This document shows positions 6,583 to 14,403 of a stretch of DNA of 15,005 bases, in pieces. The DNA is from JADGRA01 sp035622755 (GTDB lineage: Bacteria > Myxococcota > Myxococcia > Myxococcales > Myxococcaceae): the NCBI GenBank assembly GCA_035622755.1, contig DASPUU010000138.1:1-15005 (forward strand), read 5' to 3'. The first letter of the stretch is position 1. Each line of letters opens with the position of its first letter. A program made the translations under genes and the position numbers. Below the pieces are notes generated by a model. The model was given only the letters and a program-made list of their open reading frames with translations. It did not search any database and was not told the DNA's origin.

Positions 6583-7260
6583 ATGCGGCGACTCCTCTCA
6601 CAGCTTCACGCCCTCTCGTCGCGCTGTGCGGTGCTCCCGCTCGTGGGCGGCGTGCTGCTGCTCGGCGCCGGGCGCATCGAGGGGGTCCTCCGCCTGCCCC
6701 CGCCCGCGCCGCGGGTGGAAGTTCCGCTCGCCCCGGCCCCCGACCAGTCGCTCATCGACTCGGTGCTCGCCAAGCGGGCGCCCGAGCTCGGGCTGGCGCT
6801 GCGCAGCCAGGTCGGCCGGGCCATCGCCGAGGAGGCGCATCGCGCCGGCTACGACCCCCTGCTCGTGCTGGCCATCATCGACGTGGAGAGCGAGTTCGAC
6901 GAGGGGGCGGTGAGCGCGCGTGGAGCCCGTGGGCTGATGCAGATCCGTCCGAGCACGCTCCAGTTCATTGCCGAGCGCGAAGGGCTTCGCCTCTCGCCCG
7001 ACGAGGTCGCCTCCGACCCCGCGCTCTGCGTGCGGCTGGGCATTCGCTACCTCAAGTCGCTCCAGGACAGGTTCGGCGGAGATCTGGAGCTGGCCCTCAT
7101 GGCCTACAACGCCGGGCCGGACCGCATCCGCCAGGCCCTGCGGGCCCACGACCTCGATGCCTTCCGCTTCTATCCTCGCCGGGTGAAGCGGGACTTCGTC
7201 CGCTTCCGGACGGGCGAGGGATTGATCGGCGACTGGGCGCTGGCCGTCCGCGAGCGGTAG
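6583..7260 (+). CDS. Lytic transglycosylase (SLT domain), membrane-anchored or secreted
   Basis: A 225-residue protein. Residues 1-35 form a signal peptide or signal anchor (basic MRRLLSQLHALSSR, then AVLPLVGGVLLLGAG), followed by a Pro-rich stretch. The SLT domain covers about 75-205: catalytic Glu102 in DVESEFD, GARGLMQI (114-121), RLGIRYLKSLQDRFG and AYNAG (174-178). These enzymes cleave the MurNAc-GlcNAc bond of peptidoglycan in the periplasm to form 1,6-anhydro ends, often making room for envelope machines. It lies 56 nt after the phasin-like gene, beyond a C7G9 tract, and at the head of a run containing the pilus-assembly lipoprotein, which fits a role in wall insertion. The frame stays open far upstream, but ATG 6583 precedes a proper signal sequence. 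Confidence 0.9.
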   Translation: MRRLLSQLHALSSRCAVLPLVGGVLLLGAGRIEGVLRLPPPAPRVEVPLAPAPDQSLIDSVLAKRAPELGLALRSQVGRAIAEEAHRAGYDPLLVLAIIDVESEFDEGAVSARGARGLMQIRPSTLQFIAEREGLRLSPDEVASDPALCVRLGIRYLKSLQDRFGGDLELALMAYNAGPDRIRQALRAHDLDAFRFYPRRVKRDFVRFRTGEGLIGDWALAVRER

Positions 7261-7335
7261 GGCCCGGCCCACCCGGTGTCTTGCAGCCGCCCGCGGGGCG
7301 TGGCATCAGGACGTCCAGGGTCTTCCCCGCATCTC

Positions 7336-7797
7336 GTGTTCACCCTCGACGACACCGTTCGCAGCCTGGACGCCTCCCGCGAACAGGTGGCGGCGCTGTT
7401 CCAGAGCATCAACGCGCCCCACGTCGCCATTCCCGGCCGCCGCGCCGGGCCGGCCCAGGCCTTCATCGCCTGCCTGCGCGGAACGCAGGGATTCACCGTC
7501 ACCGTCTACCTCTGGTTGAGCGAATCCCACGACTGCGCCGTCTACCTCACGGAGCGCGTGGCACAGACTCCGGAAGACTACCGCACCCTGCAGACGGACG
7601 CCCTGGGCTTCGTGGAGTCGATGGGCTTCATGATGGACAACCTCAACTACCGTGCGCTGGCCCCGGACCGTCAGATGGAGGTGCTGGGATCGCTTCCCAT
7701 GTACCGTGCACGGACCGGAGCACCCACCTCCTCGCCCGGCGATCGGGCGCCGCTGTCGCCGGTGGCGCGGCTGGCCCGGCTCTTTTCGTCGTTCTAG
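7336..7797 (+). CDS. Conserved-looking cytosolic protein of unknown function
   Basis: About 153 residues starting FTLDDTVRSLDASREQVAAL after a GTG start. A GTG at 7276 would add 20 low-complexity residues; neither start has a clear ribosome-binding site, so the start is uncertain. Visible features are an N-terminal helix, APHVAIPGRRAGPAQAFIAC (27-46), a strand-rich core (FTVTVYLWLS, CAVYLTERV), a helix GFVESMGFMMDNLNY (91-105), and a variable Pro/Ser/Arg tail. There is no signal peptide, membrane segment or known catalytic motif. It sits between the transglycosylase and the Tgl-like lipoprotein, whose GTG is only 3 nt past this stop, so the two are probably co-translated and may be functionally linked. 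I do not recognise the family. Confidence 0.75.
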   Translation: MFTLDDTVRSLDASREQVAALFQSINAPHVAIPGRRAGPAQAFIACLRGTQGFTVTVYLWLSESHDCAVYLTERVAQTPEDYRTLQTDALGFVESMGFMMDNLNYRALAPDRQMEVLGSLPMYRARTGAPTSSPGDRAPLSPVARLARLFSSF

Positions 7798-7800
7798 ACC

Positions 7801-8607
7801 GTGGAACGCCTTCGCTCGAAGCTCCCCCGGGCGCTGCTCGGGGCCGCGTTGCTCGGCGCCGCCTGCCAGCACGGGCCGGACGAGAAGGCCCAGCGCGCGG
7901 CCGAGATCCACAACGACCTCGGCGTCGGCGCCCTGAACCAGGGCGACTACCAGACGGCCTATGCCGAGTTCCAGCAGGCGGTGGCGCTCGACGACCGCCT
8001 CGCCGAGGCCCACAACGGCCTCGGACTGGTGCTGCACCTCAACTACCAGAAGCTCGGCGATGCGGAGACGCACTACCAGCGGGCGCTGCAGATCCGCCCT
8101 GCCTTCCCCGAGGCGCACGTCAACCTCGGGAACCTCTATCTCGACGAAGCTCGCTACGATGCCGCCATCGCCCAGTACGAGCTCGCCCTCAACGACATGC
8201 TCTACCGCACGCCGCACTTCGCCCAGTCGAACATGGGCTGGGCGCTGTACAAGAAGGGCGAGACGGAGAAGGGGCTGGAGTCGGTCAGGGCCGCGGTCAC
8301 CTCCGCTCCCAACTTCTGTCAAGGCTGGCGCACGCTGGGGATGATCTACGAGGGGATTGGCCAGGCGGAGAAGTCGTGCGACGCCTTCGCCCAGTTCGCC
8401 GAGTCGTGCCCGGCGGTGCCCGAGGCCCACCAGCGGCTGGGGCTGTGCCGGGCCAAGCTGGGCCGCACCGAGCTCGCCCGCCTGAGCTTTGCCATGTGCG
8501 TGGAGAAGGCCACGCCGGGCTTTCTCCGCGACGACTGCGTGAGCTACCTGGCCCGGCTGGGAGGTCCTCCCAAGCCGGCGCCCCCGCCCCCGGCGCCGAA
8601 CAAGTAG
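7801..8607 (+). CDS. tgl: TPR lipoprotein, Tgl/PilF-like (type IV pilus secretin assembly)
   Basis: A 268-residue protein with GTG start. The signal sequence (RLRSKLPRALLGAALLGAAC) ends in a lipobox-like LGAAC with lipidated Cys22; Gly at -3 is less usual. Residues about 33-245 contain six TPR repeats of about 34 residues with the typical G/A/A/P spacing, for example AEAHNGLGLVLHL..., PEAHVNLGNLYLDEARYDAA and QSNMGWALYKKGETEKGLES. The tail is Pro-rich (PPKPAPPPPAPNK). In Myxococcus, Tgl is an outer-membrane lipoprotein with six TPRs needed to assemble the PilQ secretin; PilF/PilW is the equivalent in other Proteobacteria. Length, TPR count and lipid anchor fit Tgl well. No pil gene is in the window, so another TPR lipoprotein remains possible. 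Confidence 0.8.
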   Translation: MERLRSKLPRALLGAALLGAACQHGPDEKAQRAAEIHNDLGVGALNQGDYQTAYAEFQQAVALDDRLAEAHNGLGLVLHLNYQKLGDAETHYQRALQIRPAFPEAHVNLGNLYLDEARYDAAIAQYELALNDMLYRTPHFAQSNMGWALYKKGETEKGLESVRAAVTSAPNFCQGWRTLGMIYEGIGQAEKSCDAFAQFAESCPAVPEAHQRLGLCRAKLGRTELARLSFAMCVEKATPGFLRDDCVSYLARLGGPPKPAPPPPAPNK

Positions 8608-8621
8608 GCAGGGGAGGGCCC

Positions 8622-9356
8622 ATGGAGCGCTGGACCGACGAGGCGCTGGTCCTGGGAACGCTGGACTACGCCGACGCCGACCGGCTGGTGACCCTTTTCA
8701 CCCGGACGCGCGGCAGGCTCACCGCCTTCGCCGCCGGGGCCCGCAAGAGCCGCCGCCGGTTCGCCGGGGCGCTCGAGCCGTGCACGCTGCTCCGCGCGCA
8801 GCTCGTCGCCCGGCGCGGCTCGACGCTCCGGCTCGACGGGGTGGACGTCGTGCGCGCGTTTCATCGCCTCCGGGACGACCTGCCCCGCCTCGGCCGCGCC
8901 CTCTACGCCGTCGAGCTGTGCCGGGAGCTGGTGCGCGAGGAGGAGCCCCACCCGGAGCTGTTCGACGCGGCCCGGACCTGGCTGGCGGAGCTGGAGGAGG
9001 GGGCGGCCGGGCCGACGTCCCTGCTCGCCTTCGAGCTCCGGGCGCTGGCCCTGGCCGGGCTGATGCCTCGCTTCGACGCCTGCTGCCTGTGCGGCGGCGA
9101 GCCAGGGCCGGAGCCCCGCTTCGACCCCGGCCACGGCGGTACGGTCTGCCTCCGCTGCCAGGGGAGGGCGCCCGGGGCGGCACGGGTGCCGCCGGAGCAC
9201 CTGCTGGCGCTCTCCGCGCTTCAGGCCGGGGCCCGGACGCCCCTTCCGCCCGCGGTGCGGGCCGCCGCCCGGGGGCTCCTCAACGCCTTCATCGCCCACC
9301 AGCTCGGCCGGCCCTTGAAGGGCGTCGAGTTCCTCCGCCAGCTGGGGGTGGACTGA
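8622..9356 (+). CDS. recO: DNA repair protein RecO
   Basis: A 244-residue protein. The N-terminal OB-fold matches RecO (WTDEALVLGTLDYADADRLV, FTRTRGRLTAFAAGARKSRR). It is followed by the helical domain and a four-Cys zinc site, Cys154/155, Cys157, Cys176 and Cys179, read as C-x2-C...C-x2-C. The C-terminus RPLKGVEFLRQLG is typical. RecO anneals SSB-coated single strands and loads RecA with RecR (RecFOR gap repair). The ATG is immediately preceded by GGGGAGGG (8611-8618). Only 14 nt separate it from the Tgl-like gene, so it likely shares that transcript. Its stop is 4 nt from the end of a convergent gene, leaving no room for a terminator between them. Confidence 0.95.
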   Translation: MERWTDEALVLGTLDYADADRLVTLFTRTRGRLTAFAAGARKSRRRFAGALEPCTLLRAQLVARRGSTLRLDGVDVVRAFHRLRDDLPRLGRALYAVELCRELVREEEPHPELFDAARTWLAELEEGAAGPTSLLAFELRALALAGLMPRFDACCLCGGEPGPEPRFDPGHGGTVCLRCQGRAPGAARVPPEHLLALSALQAGARTPLPPAVRAAARGLLNAFIAHQLGRPLKGVEFLRQLGVD

Positions 9357-9360
9357 CCGC

Positions 9361-10812
9361 TCAGGGGAAGGGCACTGCCGGGCAGGTGCCGGAGAGCGGC
9401 GCGCAGGCGTTGAAGTAGACGTAGGGCTGCCCGTCGGGGCCGCTGCAGAAGCCCTGGGCCACGTCGTTCACCGGCTGGAAGGTCAGGCACTGCACCGGGG
9501 TCCCGTCCGCGGGCGGCGGGCAGTCCGAGTTGGATTGGCACCCGAAGATGACGCCCCCGCAGTCGAAGCCGCTCGGGCAGTCGGCGTCGGTGCTGCAGGT
9601 GGTGCCGCAGAAGGAGTTCTGCTGACCCTCGCTGATGAAGGTCAGGCAGTTTCCCGCCGACCCGCAGTCCGGGTTGTTGAGGCACGGCTGGCAATCGGTG
9701 CGAGCGGGATTGATGCCGCAGGCCCCGTTGGAGGTGTTGCAGAACTGGTTCACCGGGCAGGAGTTGTTGATCAGGCAGTAGGGCTGGCAGCTCCCCAGGA
9801 CCGGGGGAGTCACCCCGACGTTGGAGCCGACGCAGGAGGGCTTCGACTGCGGGGGGGTAGGCGGGGTGATCGGGCAGTCCCCGTTGATGTAGCAGCCGCT
9901 GACGCAGGTCCCGGACTGGCAGATGTCGCCGAACGGGCACTCGGCGTCGGCCACGCATGGACCCTGCGGGATGCAGATGCTGGTCAGGGTGTTGCAGAAG
10001 GAGCCGGCCGGGCAGTCGATGTTCGAGGTGCAGCCGGCCGCGGACTGACAGAAGCCGAGCCCGTTGCAGTAGTTGCCCGCCTTGCACCCCAGGTCGTCGA
10101 GGCACTTGCAGGCGCCGGAAGTGGTGTCGCAGAAGTTGTGGGCCGGATCGCCGCAGGCCGTGGGCTGGCTCGGATCGCACACGCAGCGCTGCGCCGCCGA
10201 GTCCTGGATGAAGCCCGCCGGGCAGCAGGAGTTGCCCACGCAGACACAGGCCCGCACCGAGGAGTTGTAGGCGTAGTCGGGCGGGCAGCAGGAATCCTTG
10301 GCGCAGACGCAGGACTGGCGCACGTCATCCCAGACGTAGTCCACCGGACAGCAGCTGTCCGCCTGGCAGACGCATTCCTTCGTCCCGGCGTCGTAGGCGA
10401 ACCCGACCGGGCAGCAGGCGTCGGCGGCGCAGCGACATCCCTGCGCCACCTGGTCGAAGACGTAGCCGCCCGGGCAGCAGATCTGACTGCCGCAGTCGCA
10501 GCTCGTCTCCGCCGCCTTCCACACGTACTCCGCCGGGCAGCAGGTGGTGTCGTGGCAGACGCAGGCCTGGCTCTGCTGGGAATAGCCGTACCCGGCCGGA
10601 CAGCAGCTGTCGCTCCGGCACTCGCAGGTGCCCGCGTTGCACACGTAGCCGGCCGGGCAGCCCTCGTCGGTGGCGCACTCGCAGACCCCGGAGTCGAGGT
10701 CGTAGCCCTCGGGGCAGAGGCCTCCCAGCGCGGTTCGCCCGCACCCCGGATGCAGCAGGGCCAGGGCCGCCAGCGGGGCGAGGAGCGACAGGATGCGCAG
10801 GTTCCGGAACAC
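9361..10812 (-). CDS. Cys-rich repeat lipoprotein with seven exact 21-residue repeats
   Basis: A 483-residue secreted protein with GTG start at 10812. A hydrophobic signal (about 5-20) is followed by HPGC with Cys24, a weak lipobox. There are about 73 cysteines (15%). Residues 70-216 are seven consecutive units of exactly 21 residues, CC-x12-C-x-C-x4, with CC at 70, 91, 112, 133, 154, 175 and 196; most units read CCP-x-x-Y/F. Two shorter variants precede them (from about 33). Residues 217-480 hold a second repeat style, D-x-DCP-x-G-x-x-C, common in myxobacterial and other secreted Cys-rich proteins. The fold is probably disulfide-rich and extracytoplasmic; metal binding is an alternative. It begins 1 nt after the stop of the vWA lipoprotein gene, so the pair is probably coupled and may act together. 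No catalytic motif is seen and function is unknown. Confidence 0.85.
   Translation of the reverse strand: MFRNLRILSLLAPLAALALLHPGCGRTALGGLCPEGYDLDSGVCECATDEGCPAGYVCNAGTCECRSDSCCPAGYGYSQQSQACVCHDTTCCPAEYVWKAAETSCDCGSQICCPGGYVFDQVAQGCRCAADACCPVGFAYDAGTKECVCQADSCCPVDYVWDDVRQSCVCAKDSCCPPDYAYNSSVRACVCVGNSCCPAGFIQDSAAQRCVCDPSQPTACGDPAHNFCDTTSGACKCLDDLGCKAGNYCNGLGFCQSAAGCTSNIDCPAGSFCNTLTSICIPQGPCVADAECPFGDICQSGTCVSGCYINGDCPITPPTPPQSKPSCVGSNVGVTPPVLGSCQPYCLINNSCPVNQFCNTSNGACGINPARTDCQPCLNNPDCGSAGNCLTFISEGQQNSFCGTTCSTDADCPSGFDCGGVIFGCQSNSDCPPPADGTPVQCLTFQPVNDVAQGFCSGPDGQPYVYFNACAPLSGTCPAVPFP
10165..10605 (-). repeat. Seven 63-bp coding repeats (21 residues each)
   Basis: These encode residues 70-216 of the Cys-rich lipoprotein. 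The period is exactly 63 bp with no indels across seven units. Cysteine positions are invariant (CC-x12-C-x-C-x4), while the other residues and the DNA between Cys codons have diverged. The duplication is therefore old and kept under selection for cysteine spacing, not a recent slippage product. Confidence 0.85.
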
Positions 10813-10813
10813 G

Positions 10814-11914
10814 TCAGTTGGCGATGGCGTAGAGGATTTGAATCTTCGCCCCGGGCGGCGGGATGTAGCCGCCGAGGAAGGTGATGCTGTTGGTGCTCGC
10901 CTGGTACTGCCAGCCGTTGACCACGTCCTGGGGGATGACCACCCCGTTCACCGTGACGGACAGGGTCCCCGCGGCCGGCTTGAGGGAGAGGGGGAAGACG
11001 CGCCGGAGGGTGTTCAGCGCCTGGACGATGCGGACCAGCGTGTCCTCGAAGCTCGCATCGCAGATGCTTCCCACCACGCCCCCGGTGGGGAAGGAAACCG
11101 CGGCATAGCGGGCCGCCGCCGGCGCGTGGCCGCCGAGCTTGCCGACGTCGGTCGCCGGGGTGCAGCCGTCGGGGAGGGTGCCCCCGATGGTGGAGAAAGT
11201 GACCAGGCGCTCGTTGCCCGCTCCCTTGGCGCCCCGGTAGAAGCGGACGTAGTACGAGGTGTCGCCGTAGCTCTTGTCCTCGCCGTTGGTCACGACGATG
11301 AAGGCCAGGGCGGCGTTGGGCCGGATGAAGCCGTCGTTCGGCCCGCCGGTGCTGGTGTTGGGCGGGGTGACGCCGAGCTCGCCCATCCGCAGGCCCTGGT
11401 CCCACCGCACCCGCGAGACGGCATAGGTGGTCAGGTCCTGGAAGACCGCCTGGGGGTTGGCGGTGGCGTTGGTGATGATCTGCACGCTGCCGGTGGCCGG
11501 CGAGCTGACCTTGAGTCTTGCGCCGTCGCTGGAGTTCAGCGAGGTGACGCCCATGTGGTAGCTGCTCTGGACGTTCTGCAGCTCCTGGAGGAAGCGGGCG
11601 AAGTTCTGACCCAGCACCAGGCGCTCGTTGGCCATCGACCCCGAGGAGTCGATGAGCCAGAGGATGTCCACCACCCCGTTGCCCTGGACGAAGAGGTCGG
11701 TCTGGAACGAGGCGAGGGCGAGCGGATCGGCGAGCACGACCTGGCCCACCGTCTGGCGGTTCACCACCGGCGGGAGCAGCTCGATGGGAGAGAGCTTGGG
11801 AGGGGCCACCCGGGGGACGGCGGGCCCGCGGGCGTTCTGGCTCCCGGCGTTGTCGCACCCCGCCTGGACGAGCGTGAGGGCAACCAGGAGACCGAGCGAG
11901 GAGGCACGCGCCAT
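10814..11914 (-). CDS. Lipoprotein with von Willebrand factor A domain
   Basis: A 366-residue protein from ATG 11914; an in-frame ATG at 11935 would add seven residues. The signal MARASSLGLLVALTLVQAGC ends in a lipobox-like AGC with Cys20, followed by a Pro-rich linker. The vWA domain covers about 80-305: the MIDAS motif DSSGS is at 89-93 in DILWLIDSSGSM, and a second acidic site, VVTNGED, is near 207-213. A C-terminal beta-rich segment (about 312-366: VTVNGVVIPQD..., SITFLGGYIPPPG, IQILYAIAN) is a separate small domain. vWA MIDAS domains bind protein ligands through a divalent metal. The protein is probably outer-membrane or surface attached. The Cys-rich repeat protein follows 1 nt after its stop and is a natural candidate partner. 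Confidence 0.88.
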   Translation of the reverse strand: MARASSLGLLVALTLVQAGCDNAGSQNARGPAVPRVAPPKLSPIELLPPVVNRQTVGQVVLADPLALASFQTDLFVQGNGVVDILWLIDSSGSMANERLVLGQNFARFLQELQNVQSSYHMGVTSLNSSDGARLKVSSPATGSVQIITNATANPQAVFQDLTTYAVSRVRWDQGLRMGELGVTPPNTSTGGPNDGFIRPNAALAFIVVTNGEDKSYGDTSYYVRFYRGAKGAGNERLVTFSTIGGTLPDGCTPATDVGKLGGHAPAAARYAAVSFPTGGVVGSICDASFEDTLVRIVQALNTLRRVFPLSLKPAAGTLSVTVNGVVIPQDVVNGWQYQASTNSITFLGGYIPPPGAKIQILYAIAN

Positions 11915-12004
11915 GAACCGAGTTTGACGGAGCATCCCGTAGCCGTGTTCACGTCGCAAGCTTCCGTGCGAGTTGGTGTAACCTCGGTCCGGTCCCCTGT
12001 GGTG

Positions 12005-13369
12005 ATGCGACCCCTCCTGCCGCTCCTGCTCGTGGTGTCGGTCTCTCCGGCCTGCAACTGCAGCAAGTCCGGGGCGGACAACCCCACCCCGGTCACCCTC
12101 CAGTTCACCAACACCACCCAGGCGCCGCTGTTCATCGACGCCACCGACTCCACCTACGGCATGGTGGTCGCTCCCAACGGGGCCACCGCCGACACGCCTC
12201 CTTTCCTGGAAGGGCTCCCCTCCGACTGCTCCTGCTACGCCTGCGAGCTGATCTGCAACCCGGGCGGCTGTCCCGGCCAGCCCTGCCTCCCGCCCACCAC
12301 CACCAACCCTCAGGTCCAGATGCTCCCGCCGGACGCCTCGGTGCAGCGGCAGTGGTCGGGCGTCTACTACAACGACTCGAACCAGAGCTGCGGCGCCCTG
12401 GTGGGTGGGCAGGCGTGCCTGCAGCGCACCAACGACTTTCCCGACGACACCTTCACCGCCCGGATCTGCTACGGGCTCTCGGTGGCCGGGGGCGCCGCGG
12501 CCGATGCCGGCGTCCCCTTCCCGGGCGCGGTGCCGGCCGAGGAGCAGGTGTGCGCCTTCGCCAGCTTCCAGCCCCAGCAGGGGACGGTGCTGCTCGTCCC
12601 GCCGCCGCCGCAGCCCTGCACCGTGGACGCCGGCGCGTCCGCCTGTCCGTCCGGACAGCTCTGCTTCTCCGGCCTGTGCAGCAGCGGCTGCCCGCTGAAC
12701 AACTTCCCCCAGTACGGCAACGGCTACTACGTGAGCGTGAGCGCCCCGTCGGGGGCCTTCTTCGTCCAGACTCAGACCACGGCCGCCACGACCTGGACCG
12801 GCACCGGCATGCTCACCGGCGTCACCTACCTCGTGGGCGGCACGACGATCCTCGCCCTCAGTCGCTCGCCCGGTCTGAGCGGCACGGTGGACTTCACCCT
12901 CCCGCAAGTCGGCAGCTGCTGCCTCGAGGCCTACCATGCGGATCCGGTGAACGGCGAGACCTTGCAGGTCACGGTGATCGAGGCTCCCCCGGCCAGCGGC
13001 AACCGCGCCGTCGTCGTCCGCGACGGGGCGGGCCAGCTGCTCCAGGTCGCCGACATGGCGATGAATGCGCCGGTCCTCGACGCCACCCAGACCGCGCCCT
13101 TCACCGTCACCCCGCTGAACGATCCCCAGGGGTGCAGCTCGGCCGGGCCGAGCTGCAAGGCGTTCTTCTCCCGGACCGAGTTCACCACCCCGGAGGGCGC
13201 GGCGCCGGCCCTCGACCCGGGCGCCGTCGCACCGGTCACCACGTCCGGCGCCAACTTCCAGGTCCTCAACGTCACCAACATCAACTACCAGGCCACCTCG
13301 ACGACGGGCGCGCCCTGCTCGGACCTCACCGAGCTCACGCCCTACGTCATCATCAACAGCCGTCCGTGA
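12005..13369 (+). CDS. Secreted lipoprotein with N-terminal Cys cluster, function unknown
   Basis: A 454-residue protein. The signal MRPLLPLLLVVSVSPAC ends at Cys17 with a lipobox-like SPAC, so it is probably lipid-anchored. Residues 75-94 hold six Cys (75, 77, 80, 84, 89, 94), a compact C-x-C-x2-C-x3-C-x4-C-x4-C cluster suited to disulfides or metal binding. A second Cys-rich stretch (about 208-235: CTVDAGASACPSGQLC...) resembles the DCP-x-G-x-x-C repeats of the neighbouring minus-strand lipoprotein. The rest is Thr/Ser/Val/Pro-rich and beta-strand-like, as in extracellular domains. GTG codons at 11999 and 12002 directly precede the ATG, so the start could shift by two codons. It is divergent from the vWA lipoprotein gene across a gap of about 70-90 bases. 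I do not recognise the family. Confidence 0.82.
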   Translation: MRPLLPLLLVVSVSPACNCSKSGADNPTPVTLQFTNTTQAPLFIDATDSTYGMVVAPNGATADTPPFLEGLPSDCSCYACELICNPGGCPGQPCLPPTTTNPQVQMLPPDASVQRQWSGVYYNDSNQSCGALVGGQACLQRTNDFPDDTFTARICYGLSVAGGAAADAGVPFPGAVPAEEQVCAFASFQPQQGTVLLVPPPPQPCTVDAGASACPSGQLCFSGLCSSGCPLNNFPQYGNGYYVSVSAPSGAFFVQTQTTAATTWTGTGMLTGVTYLVGGTTILALSRSPGLSGTVDFTLPQVGSCCLEAYHADPVNGETLQVTVIEAPPASGNRAVVVRDGAGQLLQVADMAMNAPVLDATQTAPFTVTPLNDPQGCSSAGPSCKAFFSRTEFTTPEGAAPALDPGAVAPVTTSGANFQVLNVTNINYQATSTTGAPCSDLTELTPYVIINSRP

Positions 13370-13382
13370 GCCAGAAGTCGCC

Positions 13383-13410
13383 TTGACGCGCCCGGTCAGC
13401 GGTCCCTAAG
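13383..13410 (+). promoter_or_regulatory. Possible promoter for glyQS
   Basis: TTGACG (13383-13388), a 16-nt spacer, then CCTAAG (13405-13410). The -35 box is one mismatch from consensus; the -10 box matches only TAA. It fits the position, between the lipoprotein stop at 13369 and the TTG start at 13429. Transcription would begin about 12 nt before the start codon, giving a very short leader. Confidence 0.35.
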
Positions 13411-13428
13411 GTCCGCGGCCCCGCCGCC

Positions 13429-14395
<967 letters not shown>

Positions 14396-14403
<8 letters not shown>

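Noticed and set aside
7306..8430. Minus-strand open frame of 374 codons opposite the unknown protein and Tgl-like genes
   Set aside because: The TPR repeats and signal peptide on the + strand identify the real gene.
10165..10605. Regular 63-bp periodicity considered as a CRISPR array or tandem DNA repeat
   Set aside because: The units have no identical repeat/spacer structure and keep a reading frame with conserved Cys codons, so they are protein repeats.
9535..10884. Plus-strand open frame of 449 codons opposite the Cys-rich lipoprotein
   Set aside because: The minus strand has a signal peptide and exact Cys periodicity. The + frame is an Ala/Val/Arg/Gly-rich shadow that only echoes the repeat.
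10793..12004. Upstream extension of the + strand lipoprotein frame, giving 858 codons in total
   Set aside because: This part is antisense to the vWA gene; the natural start is the signal peptide at 12005.
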